Source of the DNA: Paenisporosarcina sp. HGH0030
GTDB taxonomy: Bacteria > Bacillota > Bacilli > Bacillales_A > Planococcaceae
Direction: 5' to 3'
Assembly: GCF_000411295.1 (NCBI RefSeq)
Contig: NZ_KE150423.1
Location: 1 to 64,000, forward strand
DNA: 64,000 nt
The notes below the pieces were generated by a model. That model was not told the DNA's origin and ran no database searches. It saw only the letters and a list, made by a program, of their open reading frames with translations. Position 1 is the first letter of the stretch; the number at the start of each line of letters is the position of its first letter. A program made the position numbers and the translations under genes. This document shows positions 34,158-42,806 of this stretch, one piece after another.

Positions 34158-35651
34158 TTGCGTATTGGCGGAATAGCATCAGGAATGGATACGGATTCAT
34201 TAGTCAAGGAACTTATGAATGCACAAAAAATACCATTAAATAAATTGATGCAGGAGAAAGTATGGACAGAATGGCAACGGGGCGCCAATCGAGAGTTTAA
34301 CTTGACTCTATCGAAGTTAAGGTCAACTGCAAGTGATCTGCGTTTTCAAGGTTCATTCAATGCCTATAGTGCAACATCATCAAATCCGAGCAGTTTAACA
34401 GCATCAACAACAGCCAACGCATTGAATGGTACTTATCAGGTAGAAGTAGTGAATGTTGCGAGTCCTGCAAAAATCCATTCTGCCGGCATGATTGAAAAAG
34501 TCGCTGGAGTTGCTGCTAAATCAACTGATGTAATGTCTGCTACAGGATTGATCACAATTAAAGATAATACGGGCACGGTTTTGGGAAGCGTTGATGTTAC
34601 TAGTGGCATGACTTATGCCGAGGTCGCGAAAAAACTTCAGGAATCAACAGCAGGAAAGACAACCGAGTTACGAGCGAGCTTTGATGACACTACATCGAGC
34701 TTCTTCATGTCGACCAAAGGCATGGGTTCTGATCAAAACTTCACGTTGGAATTCAGTAATGACCTGTTAGCCAAACAAGTAATAAACGATGGCACCAATA
34801 CGGTCTTCACCACTGGCACTGCTGTAGGGGGTGGCTTCATGTCATCCGCAACAAACGGAGAAGTGAAATTCGACGGAATTACTGTCAATAACTTGACGTC
34901 AAACAAAACAACAATCAATGGCCTCACCATAAATCTATTACAAAAAGGTACATCCACTATTACGGTTCAATCAGATACAACCAAACCATTAGAAATGATA
35001 AAAAATCTAGTGGAGAAATACAATGAAACAATTTCTGAAATCGAGAAAAAGCTGGTAGAGAAACGTTATCCCGACTTCAAACCACTTTCCGATGAACAAC
35101 GAAAAGGCATGAGTGAAAAAGAAGTGGAACTATGGGAAGAGAAAGCAAAAAGTGGTTTGCTACGAAATGACCCTATTCTAAAAAATGCTTTGCAAGAGCT
35201 TAGAAGTGCCTTCATGAACCCAATAACAGAAATTGCTAATGGAAATATAAATATGCTTACTCAAATTGGCATTAATACCGGCAAGTACACGGAAGGAGGA
35301 AAACTTTTCATTGATGAAGATAAGCTAAAAGAGGCATTGTCAAATAAACCTGATGAAGTCATGGAGTTATTTACTAACAGTGCAAACGGCATTGGTCACC
35401 GAGTTTATCAGGAACTGAACGATGTTGTAAAACGTTTGAGTGAACGTGCAGGCAGTACAACGAGTGCTGTCGACAACAGTACCATGTCAAAAAAAATCAC
35501 CCAAATGAACCAAGAAATTAGTAAATGGAATGACCGGTTAAAGATTGTTGAAAACCGCTATTGGAAGCAGTTCACTGCCATGGAAAAAGCATTGAGCCAG
35601 ATGAACTCACAAAGTTCTTGGATGCAACAGAATATGTTCGGTGGCATGTAA
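34158..35651 (+). CDS. fliD: Flagellar cap protein FliD
   Basis: Filament cap (497 residues) that helps flagellin fold at the tip. The N-terminal MRIGGIASGMDTDSLVKELM and the C-terminal coiled coil (about 400-495, ITQMNQEISKWNDRLKIVENRYWKQF) are diagnostic. The start is a TTG at 34158 preceded by GTGAGGT. The stop overlaps the ATG of the next gene by one base, so chaperone and cap are coupled. Confidence 0.95.
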   Translation: MRIGGIASGMDTDSLVKELMNAQKIPLNKLMQEKVWTEWQRGANREFNLTLSKLRSTASDLRFQGSFNAYSATSSNPSSLTASTTANALNGTYQVEVVNVASPAKIHSAGMIEKVAGVAAKSTDVMSATGLITIKDNTGTVLGSVDVTSGMTYAEVAKKLQESTAGKTTELRASFDDTTSSFFMSTKGMGSDQNFTLEFSNDLLAKQVINDGTNTVFTTGTAVGGGFMSSATNGEVKFDGITVNNLTSNKTTINGLTINLLQKGTSTITVQSDTTKPLEMIKNLVEKYNETISEIEKKLVEKRYPDFKPLSDEQRKGMSEKEVELWEEKAKSGLLRNDPILKNALQELRSAFMNPITEIANGNINMLTQIGINTGKYTEGGKLFIDEDKLKEALSNKPDEVMELFTNSANGIGHRVYQELNDVVKRLSERAGSTTSAVDNSTMSKKITQMNQEISKWNDRLKIVENRYWKQFTAMEKALSQMNSQSSWMQQNMFGGM

Positions 35652-36040
35652 TGATCGGGTACCAAAACGTACTAGCTGAGTTTCTTCAATTGACAGAAGA
35701 AATCCATAATCATTCTAAAAAGCTTTATTCAAACATGAAAGATAATGAAACTGGGCAAGTGGAAACCTTGCTATCCCTTTTCGATAAAAGACAACAGCTG
35801 ATTTCTCAGCTGGATACATACATGCAACTGACTGACTTTCACTGGACAGAAGAAGATAAGAAAGTAATTCAGCAAATGAAAGAAACCGAACAATTAATCC
35901 AGACGCTTATGAAGGGTTTACATCAGTCGTTCAAGTCGCAAATGAATCAAATCACTCAAACGAAACAAGGGTCCAAGAAGTTTGTGGATGCGTATCAAAA
36001 TGTATCGACCGAGGGATCTTTTATCGATAAACGGAAGTAA
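35651..36040 (+). CDS. fliT: FliT-like flagellar chaperone
   Basis: Protein of 129 residues, helical and charged, with EEIHNHSKKLYSNMKDNETG and LLSLFDKRQQLISQL. Size, composition and place between fliD and fliS fit FliT, the export chaperone of the cap protein. Sequence identity in this family is low, so assignment rests partly on context. In B. subtilis the order is fliD-fliS-fliT; here fliT and fliS are swapped. Confidence 0.75.
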   Translation: MIGYQNVLAEFLQLTEEIHNHSKKLYSNMKDNETGQVETLLSLFDKRQQLISQLDTYMQLTDFHWTEEDKKVIQQMKETEQLIQTLMKGLHQSFKSQMNQITQTKQGSKKFVDAYQNVSTEGSFIDKRK

Positions 36041-36058
36041 AAAGCAGGAGGATTCAAT

Positions 36059-36436
36059 ATGTCAGTTATCAACCCTTACCAAACTTACCAACAAAATTCA
36101 GTGATGACCGCATCTCCGCAGGAGCTTACACTGATGTTATATAACGGTTGCTTAAAGTTCATCAGGCTGTCCAAAAAAGCGATGACCGAAAAGAATTACG
36201 AGGTAAAAAATACAAATATCATTAAGGCACAAAACATAATTCAAGAGCTGCGAATCACCTTGAACCAAGAAATCGAAATTTCCAACAATATGACACAACT
36301 TTACGAATATATGCACACTAGACTGGTTGACGCCAATATAAAAAATAACCTGGAAATACTGGAAGAAGTTGAAGGGTATGTTGTAGAGTTGCGTGATACA
36401 TGGAAGCAAGTCATTGAGCTTGCGAAAAAGAACTAA
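36059..36436 (+). CDS. fliS: Flagellin chaperone FliS
   Basis: Export chaperone (125 residues) that binds the flagellin C-terminus and, in Bacillus, works with FliW in flagellin balance. The start NPYQTYQQNSVMTASPQELT and LMLYNGCLKFI are typical. Ribosome site AGGAGG. Confidence 0.96.
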   Translation: MSVINPYQTYQQNSVMTASPQELTLMLYNGCLKFIRLSKKAMTEKNYEVKNTNIIKAQNIIQELRITLNQEIEISNNMTQLYEYMHTRLVDANIKNNLEILEEVEGYVVELRDTWKQVIELAKKN

Positions 36437-36484
36437 AGGTCACGGTACGTTTGTTATTCTTTGAAATTGAAATGAGGGTTTGGT

Positions 36485-37288
36485 GTGGATAAGACATCAT
36501 GGTTAGGCATAATACTTGGAATGTTCGTACTGGTCGGTGGGATGATTTTGAAAGGCTCCGATCCAATCGCTTTATATAATCCTGCGGCACTCGTCATTAT
36601 TTTTGGCGGAACAGTTGCCTGCATACTTATTGCGTTTCCATTTGAAGAAGTGAAGAAAATCCCTGTTCTATTTAAGGTGATTTTTTCTGAGTCGAAGATG
36701 GTTTCTCTTAAAGAATTGATTCCAGTGTTCACGGGGTGGGCGATGGTCGCAAGAAGAGAAGGGTTACTGGCATTGGAAGAGCGTTCGGAAGAAGTGGAAG
36801 ACCCATTTTTACAACGTGGTTTGAAAATGGTGGTTGATGGACAATCACAGGAACATATTCGTGAACTGATGGAAGAAGAAATTGCTGCGATGGAAGACAG
36901 ACATGAGCTTGGGGCGAAAATTTTTACACAAGCTGGTACATATGCACCTACACTCGGGGTACTCGGTGCCGTAATGGGATTGGTATCGGCACTTGGCCAC
37001 TTGGACGATATTTCATTGCTTGGTAAATCCATTTCGGCGGCATTTATTGCTACTTTGTTCGGTATTTTTACGGGGTATGTCATGTGGCATCCATTTGCCA
37101 ATAAATTAAAGCGTAAATCAGAGCAGGAAGCCAGAATGAAATCGATTATGTTAGAAGGCTTGCTGGCTGTTCAGGAAGGTCTTCCAGTACGTATAGTAGA
37201 AGAGAAATTACTGACGTATTTACCTGCTAAAGATCGTGTTCTTGTGCAGGAAGAAAAAACAAGAGAAGGTGTTCGCGTTGAAGCGTAA
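36485..37288 (+). CDS. motA: Flagellar stator protein MotA
   Basis: Proton-channel stator subunit, 267 residues, four membrane helices (about 5-24, 33-53, 150-172, 180-203). MDKTSWLGIILGMFVLVGGM, AGTYAPTLGVLGAVMGLVSAL and YVMWHPFANKLKRKS follow B. subtilis MotA; the cytoplasmic loop EDRHELGAKIFTQAG is intact. The start is a GTG at 36485. It overlaps motB by 11 nt. Similarity to MotA rather than MotP suggests proton coupling. Confidence 0.94.
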   Translation: MDKTSWLGIILGMFVLVGGMILKGSDPIALYNPAALVIIFGGTVACILIAFPFEEVKKIPVLFKVIFSESKMVSLKELIPVFTGWAMVARREGLLALEERSEEVEDPFLQRGLKMVVDGQSQEHIRELMEEEIAAMEDRHELGAKIFTQAGTYAPTLGVLGAVMGLVSALGHLDDISLLGKSISAAFIATLFGIFTGYVMWHPFANKLKRKSEQEARMKSIMLEGLLAVQEGLPVRIVEEKLLTYLPAKDRVLVQEEKTREGVRVEA

Positions 37289-38051
37289 GAAAAAACATGA
37301 AGATCATGTTAATGAATCATGGCTGATTCCTTATGCCGATATTTTGACGCTATTACTCGCTCTTTTCATCGTATTGTTTGCGGCAAGTGAAGTCGATTCA
37401 CAGAAATTCAAGGAAATCTCAGAGTCATTTAATAATGAGCTCCAAGGTGGGACAGGCATTCTGGACGAAGAAGCGGCTATTGAAATTATGACTGATACGT
37501 CCAAAATCTCTAAACTGGATGAGATTAAACCTGAAACTGGAGTGAAATCAGTAGCTGAAATAACCCTTGAGCAGGACCTTAAAGAACTCGGGGAACTCAG
37601 GGGGAAAATTGAAGTTTACATAAAAGACAAGGGATTATCTACAAAAATTGAAACAGCTCTGACAAGCAAAGGGTTGGTGTTGAAGATAAAAGAAGGTGTA
37701 CTTTATCCTTCGGGTAGTGCGGATATAAACGAAGAATCAAGAACGATTGCGGTTGAGATTTCAAATTTACTGGTTACAGACCTACCACGGAACATTTATA
37801 TTGATGGTCATACGGATAATATTCCGGCTAATTCAGAAGAGTTTCCATCAAACTGGGAATTGAGTGCTGCAAGGGCCATCAATTTCATGAAAATACTACT
37901 GGAAAATAAAAAGTTAGATCCGAAAGTATTCAGTGCAACCGGATACGGTGAGTACCGACCGATTACTTCAAATGACACTCCACAAGGCAGAGCAGAAAAC
38001 CGACGTGTGGAAGTTTTGATATCACCGTACAAGCAAGAAACTAACCACTGA
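37278..38051 (+). CDS. motB: Flagellar stator protein MotB
   Basis: Stator subunit with one membrane helix and an OmpA-type peptidoglycan-binding domain, 257 residues. NESWLIPYADILTLLLALFI contains the proton-binding Asp in PYAD (about residue 23). The OmpA domain (about 140-250) has IDGHTDNIPAN, NWELSAARAINFM and NRRVEVLI. A TTG at 37278 is chosen since AGAAGGTG lies 6 nt before and the N-terminus KRKKKHEDHVNESW fits MotB. Confidence 0.94.
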   Translation: MKRKKKHEDHVNESWLIPYADILTLLLALFIVLFAASEVDSQKFKEISESFNNELQGGTGILDEEAAIEIMTDTSKISKLDEIKPETGVKSVAEITLEQDLKELGELRGKIEVYIKDKGLSTKIETALTSKGLVLKIKEGVLYPSGSADINEESRTIAVEISNLLVTDLPRNIYIDGHTDNIPANSEEFPSNWELSAARAINFMKILLENKKLDPKVFSATGYGEYRPITSNDTPQGRAENRRVEVLISPYKQETNH

Positions 38052-38062
38052 AGAGGTGTACC

Positions 38063-38488
38063 ATGGGAAAAATGAAAGTTTTAGTCATCCTCTTCTTCGC
38101 TATCATTTTATTAGGCGGGGGAGCCATGTTTTTTTTGAAAGAAGAAGTAATGGGCAAGGAAAAGGAAAAAGTAATTTCAGCAGAAGAACTGGTTGAAATG
38201 AGTGTTGACACCGACGTCATCACAACCAATCTAGCATCCGCCAACAATTTTGCAATTGTTCAGTTCAATATTTTGTTAAGTAGCAAGGAAACGAAAGAAG
38301 AGGCGGAAAAACGTAAACCTGAAGTACGCGCAGCCATCATTTCCACTGTTGCTGGCTTTACAAAGGACGAGTTAATTGGCAAGGAAGGCATTGTCAAACT
38401 TGAAAAGGAACTATCTACAAAACTTGAAAGTATTGTGGAAACAGGAGAAGTCGAACGGGTATTGGTAACGGAATTTAAATTACAATAA
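38063..38488 (+). CDS. fliL: FliL family basal-body protein
   Basis: Single-pass membrane protein (141 residues; helix about 5-25) that surrounds and supports the stator in other species. KMKVLVILFFAIILLGGGAM and the C-terminal VERVLVTEFKLQ fit FliL. In B. subtilis fliL lies between swrD and fliM in the fla operon; here that slot is empty and fliL follows motB by 11 nt, which matches its stator role. Confidence 0.88.
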   Translation: MGKMKVLVILFFAIILLGGGAMFFLKEEVMGKEKEKVISAEELVEMSVDTDVITTNLASANNFAIVQFNILLSSKETKEEAEKRKPEVRAAIISTVAGFTKDELIGKEGIVKLEKELSTKLESIVETGEVERVLVTEFKLQ

Positions 38489-38501
38489 TTCGTATTTGTA
38501 C

Positions 38502-38528
38502 TAAACATTCTGTGAGAAGTGCCGATAT
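38502..38528 (+). promoter_or_regulatory. SigD promoter of yvyF-flgM-flgN-flgK-flgL
   Basis: TAAA (38502-38505), 15 nt, GCCGATAT (38521-38528): perfect SigD consensus, 28 nt before yvyF. Confidence 0.93.
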
Positions 38529-38556
38529 ATACATTAGAAAGATTCAGGTGATTTAA

Positions 38557-38994
38557 ATGCAATCAGGTCAATTGGATAACTGCAGGATTTGTGGCAAATT
38601 GTTTCTCAGAGAGCATACAGATTATTGCTTGAGCTGTTACAAAAAAACTGAGGACGATTTCAAACTGGTTGCCGACTTTTTAACAGACGAGAAAAATCGT
38701 TTTGCTACGATTGAAGAAGTAAGCATAGAAACGGATGTTTCATTGAAACAGGTTGCTGATTTCATTCGTGACGGTCGGATATTTGCGGAGGACTACCCGA
38801 ACCTGGGTTACCGCTGTGCGCATTGTAGTAAAAAGATAAAAAGACAGTTGTTATGTGACGAGTGTTTCAATCAATTCTCATCTGAAATCAATCAAACCTT
38901 GAAAAGAGAAAATCTCCAAAATGAGATTAGAAATAAACAAAATAAACAACCGACAAAAGTGAACACGCCACAATATTGGCAGTTAAAGAAATGA
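38557..38994 (+). CDS. yvyF: YvyF-like flagellar operon protein
   Basis: Protein of 145 residues with cysteine pairs suggestive of zinc binding (CRICGKLF, CLSC near the N-terminus; CAHC and CDEC near 88-108). The middle has an HTH-like segment (ATIEEVSIETDVSLKQVADF). This matches the TIGR03826-type family found before flgM in Bacillus. Function is not known. Confidence 0.88.
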   Translation: MQSGQLDNCRICGKLFLREHTDYCLSCYKKTEDDFKLVADFLTDEKNRFATIEEVSIETDVSLKQVADFIRDGRIFAEDYPNLGYRCAHCSKKIKRQLLCDECFNQFSSEINQTLKRENLQNEIRNKQNKQPTKVNTPQYWQLKK

Positions 38995-39019
38995 AAATAA
39001 ACGACAGGGCGGTGAAGGA

Positions 39020-39292
39020 ATGAATATCGATAAGACGACAGGTTCTTCCTTTATTCAATCTTATCAAAAACAAATGCAGGTCTCCCAAGTTGGCAAAACG
39101 AGACCATTGCAAAAAGAAGACCAGCTTCAAATTTCAAATCAAGCAAAAGAGTTATTTGAAAAGAACACCGAAATAGATTTAGACAGACAAGAAAAGATCA
39201 GCACATTAAAGGCACGAATTCAGTCAGGTGAGTATCAAATTCACAATGATAAAGTGGCAGATAAAATCTATCAATTTTGGTTTGATAAATAG
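39020..39292 (+). CDS. flgM: Anti-sigma-28 factor FlgM
   Basis: Anti-sigma factor (90 residues) that holds SigD until hook completion. A disordered N-terminus is followed by the sigma-binding half: LQISNQAKELFEKN, RQEKISTLKARIQSGEYQIH and VADKIYQFW. It lies behind a SigD promoter, giving the usual negative feedback. Confidence 0.95.
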   Translation: MNIDKTTGSSFIQSYQKQMQVSQVGKTRPLQKEDQLQISNQAKELFEKNTEIDLDRQEKISTLKARIQSGEYQIHNDKVADKIYQFWFDK

Positions 39293-39321
39293 ATGTTCGT
39301 CTATATAGAGGAGGGTGTCGG

Positions 39322-39804
39322 ATGCTTCAGTTAATCACGACGCTGAAAGAATTGATGGTAATACTGGAAAAACTCATCAACTTGGCGGAACGAAAGAAAG
39401 TTGTTTTAGTCGAACGAAAAGTGGACGAGTTGAATCAACTGGTACAAGAGGAAGCAAAGATTATAAAACAGCTCAATCAAGTAGATCAGGAGCGTGAACA
39501 GCTGGTTGAAAGTGTGATGCAAAATCATCCTTCTCTTAGTTTCAGTCAATTTGTAGAACAACTTCCAGATGAACTTACGAGGAAAAATCTACAATCAAAA
39601 TTGAAAACATTACAACAGCTCATGATGGAGCTGCATGATATAAATAAAGTAAATGAGTCACTAATTGAAGACTCAGTGAATTTTGTTCAACATATGATCG
39701 AACACATTACTAAGTCAAAACAACAACACTTCAATTATCAATCTCCTATAGGTCAACAAAAATCACAAACAAGCAATCGGGGCTTTTTCGATACAAAAGC
39801 TTGA
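39322..39804 (+). CDS. flgN: FlgN family export chaperone
   Basis: Helical protein of 160 residues (two long coiled-coil helices, about 1-60 and 85-130; EKLINLAERKKVVLVERKVD). FlgN proteins chaperone the hook-junction proteins FlgK and FlgL, whose genes follow at once. Ribosome site GGAGGG. Confidence 0.9.
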   Translation: MLQLITTLKELMVILEKLINLAERKKVVLVERKVDELNQLVQEEAKIIKQLNQVDQEREQLVESVMQNHPSLSFSQFVEQLPDELTRKNLQSKLKTLQQLMMELHDINKVNESLIEDSVNFVQHMIEHITKSKQQHFNYQSPIGQQKSQTSNRGFFDTKA

Positions 39805-39829
39805 TTGACGTTAGAAGGTAGGGAATAAG

Positions 39830-41128
39830 ATGGTTTCAACATTTCACGGATTAGAGGTTGGGAAGCGCGGATTAATGATGGGGCAGGCAAGAATTGCAAC
39901 AACAGGTCACAATATTGCCAATGCAAATACCAGAGGCTACTCACGCCAACAAGTGAATGCATCCACTTCCCCTTTTCTAAACATTTGGACAAGTGGTACG
40001 GTCAACCCCGGCCAACTTGGTACTGGGGTCTCATTGGACTCCATTACTCGTGTGAGAGACAAGTTTTTAGACGGAAAATTTCGTGAGCAATACGCAAAAC
40101 TAGGTGAAGCATCCGTCAAACAAGAAACACTTGATCAACTTGAAACGATTATCAATGAACCAAGCGAAACGGGATTAGGTTCTTCAATGGATCAACTGTG
40201 GGGAGCTTGGCAAGACTTGGCGAATGATCCGGATAGCCTTTCCGCTAAAGCAGTAATCAAAGAAAGAGCACAGGCTTTCATCGATACCGCGCAAGCTATG
40301 GATAGTGCAATGACAGGTGCTAAAGCGGACTTGGATAACCAATTGACTGCGAAAATTAAAGAAGCGAACGGTTATTTGGAGCAAATTGCCCAGTTGAACG
40401 ACAGCATCAAACGCAATGGTACGCAGGCGAATGATTTATTGGATAAGCGAGATGTACTTGTTGAAGAACTATCGAAAATTGTGGATATTAAAGTTGCCGA
40501 CCAAACAGACGGAACTTATAAAATCAGCTTAAGCTCTGGTGAAACACTAGTTGATGGATCAGCTGTTAATGAGCTTGCCACTGTAGCTGATAGTGATCCA
40601 ACTACTACTGAAGTTATTGTTAGTGATTTAGTCGGAGGCGAATTATCCGGTATCCTTAAATCAATAGATACGGTTGATGAGTACCAAGCGAACCTGAACA
40701 AAATTGTCAATGATTTTGTCCAGGCAAACCAGATGTCATCAACGGATCCCAACGTACCTGGAGAAAATCTATTCAGCGGGAATACGATTGCTTCACTTAA
40801 AGTTAATCCGTTAATTGAATCTGATAGTAGCCAAATTACTTCTTTGATTCCGGGCAATGAGCAAAAATACAAGAGCGTAAACAATGAATACCGAGCGCTT
40901 GTTAGTGAACTTGGTGCTGAAAGCCAAACGGCCATCCGGAATATGGCAAACTATGAAGCAACCTTGCTAGCGACAGATAGCCGTCGTCAATCGATAACGG
41001 GTGTTTCACTAGATGAAGAAATGGCTAATTTAGTTCAGTACCAACATTCATATAGTGCTGCAGCAAGAATGATTTCAACGACGGATCAGATGCTCGATAC
41101 AATCATCAACCGCATGGCTGCACGTTGA
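39830..41128 (+). CDS. flgK: Hook-filament junction protein FlgK
   Basis: Junction protein of 432 residues. The N-terminus STFHGLEVGKRGLMMGQARI with HNIANANTRGYSRQ and the C-terminus VSLDEEMANLVQYQHSYSAA plus MLDTIINRM are the family signatures. Confidence 0.96.
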   Translation: MVSTFHGLEVGKRGLMMGQARIATTGHNIANANTRGYSRQQVNASTSPFLNIWTSGTVNPGQLGTGVSLDSITRVRDKFLDGKFREQYAKLGEASVKQETLDQLETIINEPSETGLGSSMDQLWGAWQDLANDPDSLSAKAVIKERAQAFIDTAQAMDSAMTGAKADLDNQLTAKIKEANGYLEQIAQLNDSIKRNGTQANDLLDKRDVLVEELSKIVDIKVADQTDGTYKISLSSGETLVDGSAVNELATVADSDPTTTEVIVSDLVGGELSGILKSIDTVDEYQANLNKIVNDFVQANQMSSTDPNVPGENLFSGNTIASLKVNPLIESDSSQITSLIPGNEQKYKSVNNEYRALVSELGAESQTAIRNMANYEATLLATDSRRQSITGVSLDEEMANLVQYQHSYSAAARMISTTDQMLDTIINRMAAR

Positions 41129-41153
41129 TGAAGCGCATGGGAGGAAAATGATG

Positions 41154-42035
41154 ATGAGAGTTACACAGCAAATGTTACATCAAAATTCAGTTCGCCATAT
41201 GAATCAGAACTTGAGTCGACTGGAAAAAACCAATAATCAAGTGACGACAGGCAAACAGCTACACCGCCCATCTGATGATCCGAATGGCGTAAGTAAGGCA
41301 ATGAACCTGAAAAGTGCACTTGTTGCTAATGATCAATTTGAACGTAATACCAATGAAGCTAACCTTTGGTTGGATGAATCAGGTCAGACGATTAACGAAA
41401 TGGTTAATGCCATGCAGAAAGTACGTGAACTAGGAGTCCAAGGAGATAGCGGGACTCTTACGGATTCTGATCGTAATATCATTGCAATAGAAGTGGAAGA
41501 ATTGACCGAGCAAATTCGTCAATTTGCTAATTCAAAAGTAAACGGCAAATATATATTCAATGGTTTAAAAACGGATGAGCCTCCTTATCCCAATAAAAAT
41601 TCCTATCAAAATGATACATTTGATACGAGTGCCAAAATGTTTACGATTGCAGATGGCGTAGCAGTAAAAGCAAATGTCACTGCCGATGAGTTATTTGGAA
41701 ATGCTGCTGATAATACCAATCTGTTTAACACATTGAATTTACTGGCTTCAGATCTTCGTTCGGGTTCTGACATTCAGATGGATCAAATCGATAAAGGCAT
41801 CAATCGAATGTTAACTGTAGCTTCAGAAGCGGGCGCAAGAAAGAATCGCGTTGAAGGAATTGAAAACCGGATTCAAGACAGCAATATTGAACTTAAGTCC
41901 ATGTTATCAAAGCTGGAAGATGCGAATTATGCAGAAGCCGTTACGAAGTTGAAAAGTGAAGAGAGTGTATATCAGGCAAGTCTTGCTGCTTCAGCAAAAA
42001 TCATTCAGCAAACTTTGATGGACTTTCTAAGATAA
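41154..42035 (+). CDS. flgL: Hook-filament junction protein FlgL
   Basis: Flagellin-like junction protein of 293 residues. MRVTQQMLHQNSVRHMNQNL and the VTTGKQLHRPSDDPNGVSKA segment are typical, with the C-terminal KLEDANYAEAVTKLKSEESV. Three ATG codons in a row occur (41148, 41151, 41154); the last gives the conserved MRVTQ start and the best spacing from GGGAGG. Confidence 0.95.
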   Translation: MRVTQQMLHQNSVRHMNQNLSRLEKTNNQVTTGKQLHRPSDDPNGVSKAMNLKSALVANDQFERNTNEANLWLDESGQTINEMVNAMQKVRELGVQGDSGTLTDSDRNIIAIEVEELTEQIRQFANSKVNGKYIFNGLKTDEPPYPNKNSYQNDTFDTSAKMFTIADGVAVKANVTADELFGNAADNTNLFNTLNLLASDLRSGSDIQMDQIDKGINRMLTVASEAGARKNRVEGIENRIQDSNIELKSMLSKLEDANYAEAVTKLKSEESVYQASLAASAKIIQQTLMDFLR

Positions 42036-42156
42036 AGAATAAGGAGCATTCGCCATATGGGTGAGTGCTTTTTCAGCTTGTTGACAAAAGAATATTAATC
42101 AAAAAAAAAGTATAAAAATTCGCATTCTTATCTTTTGCACTCTATCGAAAAAGATT
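42036..42156. other. Region after flgL with degraded terminator copy
   Basis: No gene is seen. 42039-42060 is an exact 22-bp copy of 42662-42683, followed by a poorer stem and TGCTTTTTC. It may be the old flgL terminator split from its partner by the inserted sequence. Confidence 0.55.
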
Positions 42157-42288
42157 ATGGTCGGCTATTTCTTTCGCTTTCCGCGGACGAAACGCTAGCC
42201 TCCTCGGCTCAGCTGTCTATGACAGCTGAGCCTGTGGGGTCTAGCTTATTTCGTTTTTCCGCAGGAGTCTTCAGAAATAGCCGACCAT
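42157..42288. repeat. 132-bp palindromic (MITE-like) element
   Basis: Perfect 16-bp terminal inverted repeats (ATGGTCGGCTATTTCT at 42157-42172, complement at 42273-42288). Inside are nested arms (CCGCGGACGAAA against TTTCGTTTTTCCGC) and a 12-bp perfect central hairpin (42206-42232). The CTTTCCGCGGACGAA and CCGCAGGAGTC sequences resemble dispersed repeats that I recall from Bacillaceae and Planococcaceae genomes. Confidence 0.8.
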
Positions 42289-42336
42289 CTTACTAATGAA
42301 ATAATATGAAGAGATACGCAAACAGAAGCGAAATCC

Positions 42337-42590
42337 GTTGATTGGAGTGGAGGCGGCGGAAAACCCCACAGGAAACGAATAGTGCAAGTGTAAGTTTGCA
42401 CTATTCGTTTGCGACGAAGCTAGCGAAGCGATCCAACGTACTTTCATGTTTCGAAGCTAGCGAAGCGATGCAGAAACAGAAACAGGAGCAATGTATACTG
42501 CGTCGAGTAACCGCAGGCGCACCGGTTTTTCTAGTGACAAGGAGACTAAAGCCGTGCCCGCGAAACGCGTCCGCCGCAAAGGAAATCAAC
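42337..42590. repeat. 254-bp inverted-repeat element
   Basis: Ends GTTGATT and AATCAAC, with inner arms GCGGCGGA (42353-42360) and TCCGCCGC (42570-42577). It contains a 13-bp hairpin (stem ACGAATAGTGCAA, 42374-42410 region) and two exact copies of CGAAGCTAGCGAAGCGAT (42415-42432 and 42452-42469). Open frames across it have no family resemblance or ribosome site. Confidence 0.7.
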
Positions 42591-42661
42591 ATTTTCTTGC
42601 ATACGTTCTTTTTCATTAGTATACAGTTATATTCACTCTTTTTATTTTTTGTCTACAGTCT

Positions 42662-42699
42662 ATAAGGAGCATTCGCCATATGGTAAGTGCTCCTTTTTT
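42662..42699 (+). terminator. Intact terminator copy downstream of flgL
   Basis: Stem AAGGAGCA/TGCTCCTT followed by a T run. Its first 22 bp repeat 42039-42060 exactly. Confidence 0.8.
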
Positions 42700-42756
42700 G
42701 CATTTACATATTGGGTGAACGAAAATAAAACTTCATAGGAAAATCAAACAAAAGAA

Positions 42757-42799
42757 AAAAGGATGGGATTAATGACAAAGTCATTAAACCCATCCTTCT
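42757..42799 (-). terminator. Terminator of flhO-flhP
   Basis: Long stem AAGGATGGG-TTAATGAC against GTCATTAA-CCCATCCTT with a 3-nt loop. A run of A on the plus strand before the stem gives the T run for minus-strand transcripts. Confidence 0.85.
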
Positions 42800-42806
42800 A
42801 TTTAAC

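Noticed and set aside
42342-42665. 107-residue frame in the flgL-flhP gap
   Set aside because: It runs through the inverted-repeat element, has no family resemblance and its composition follows the palindromes.
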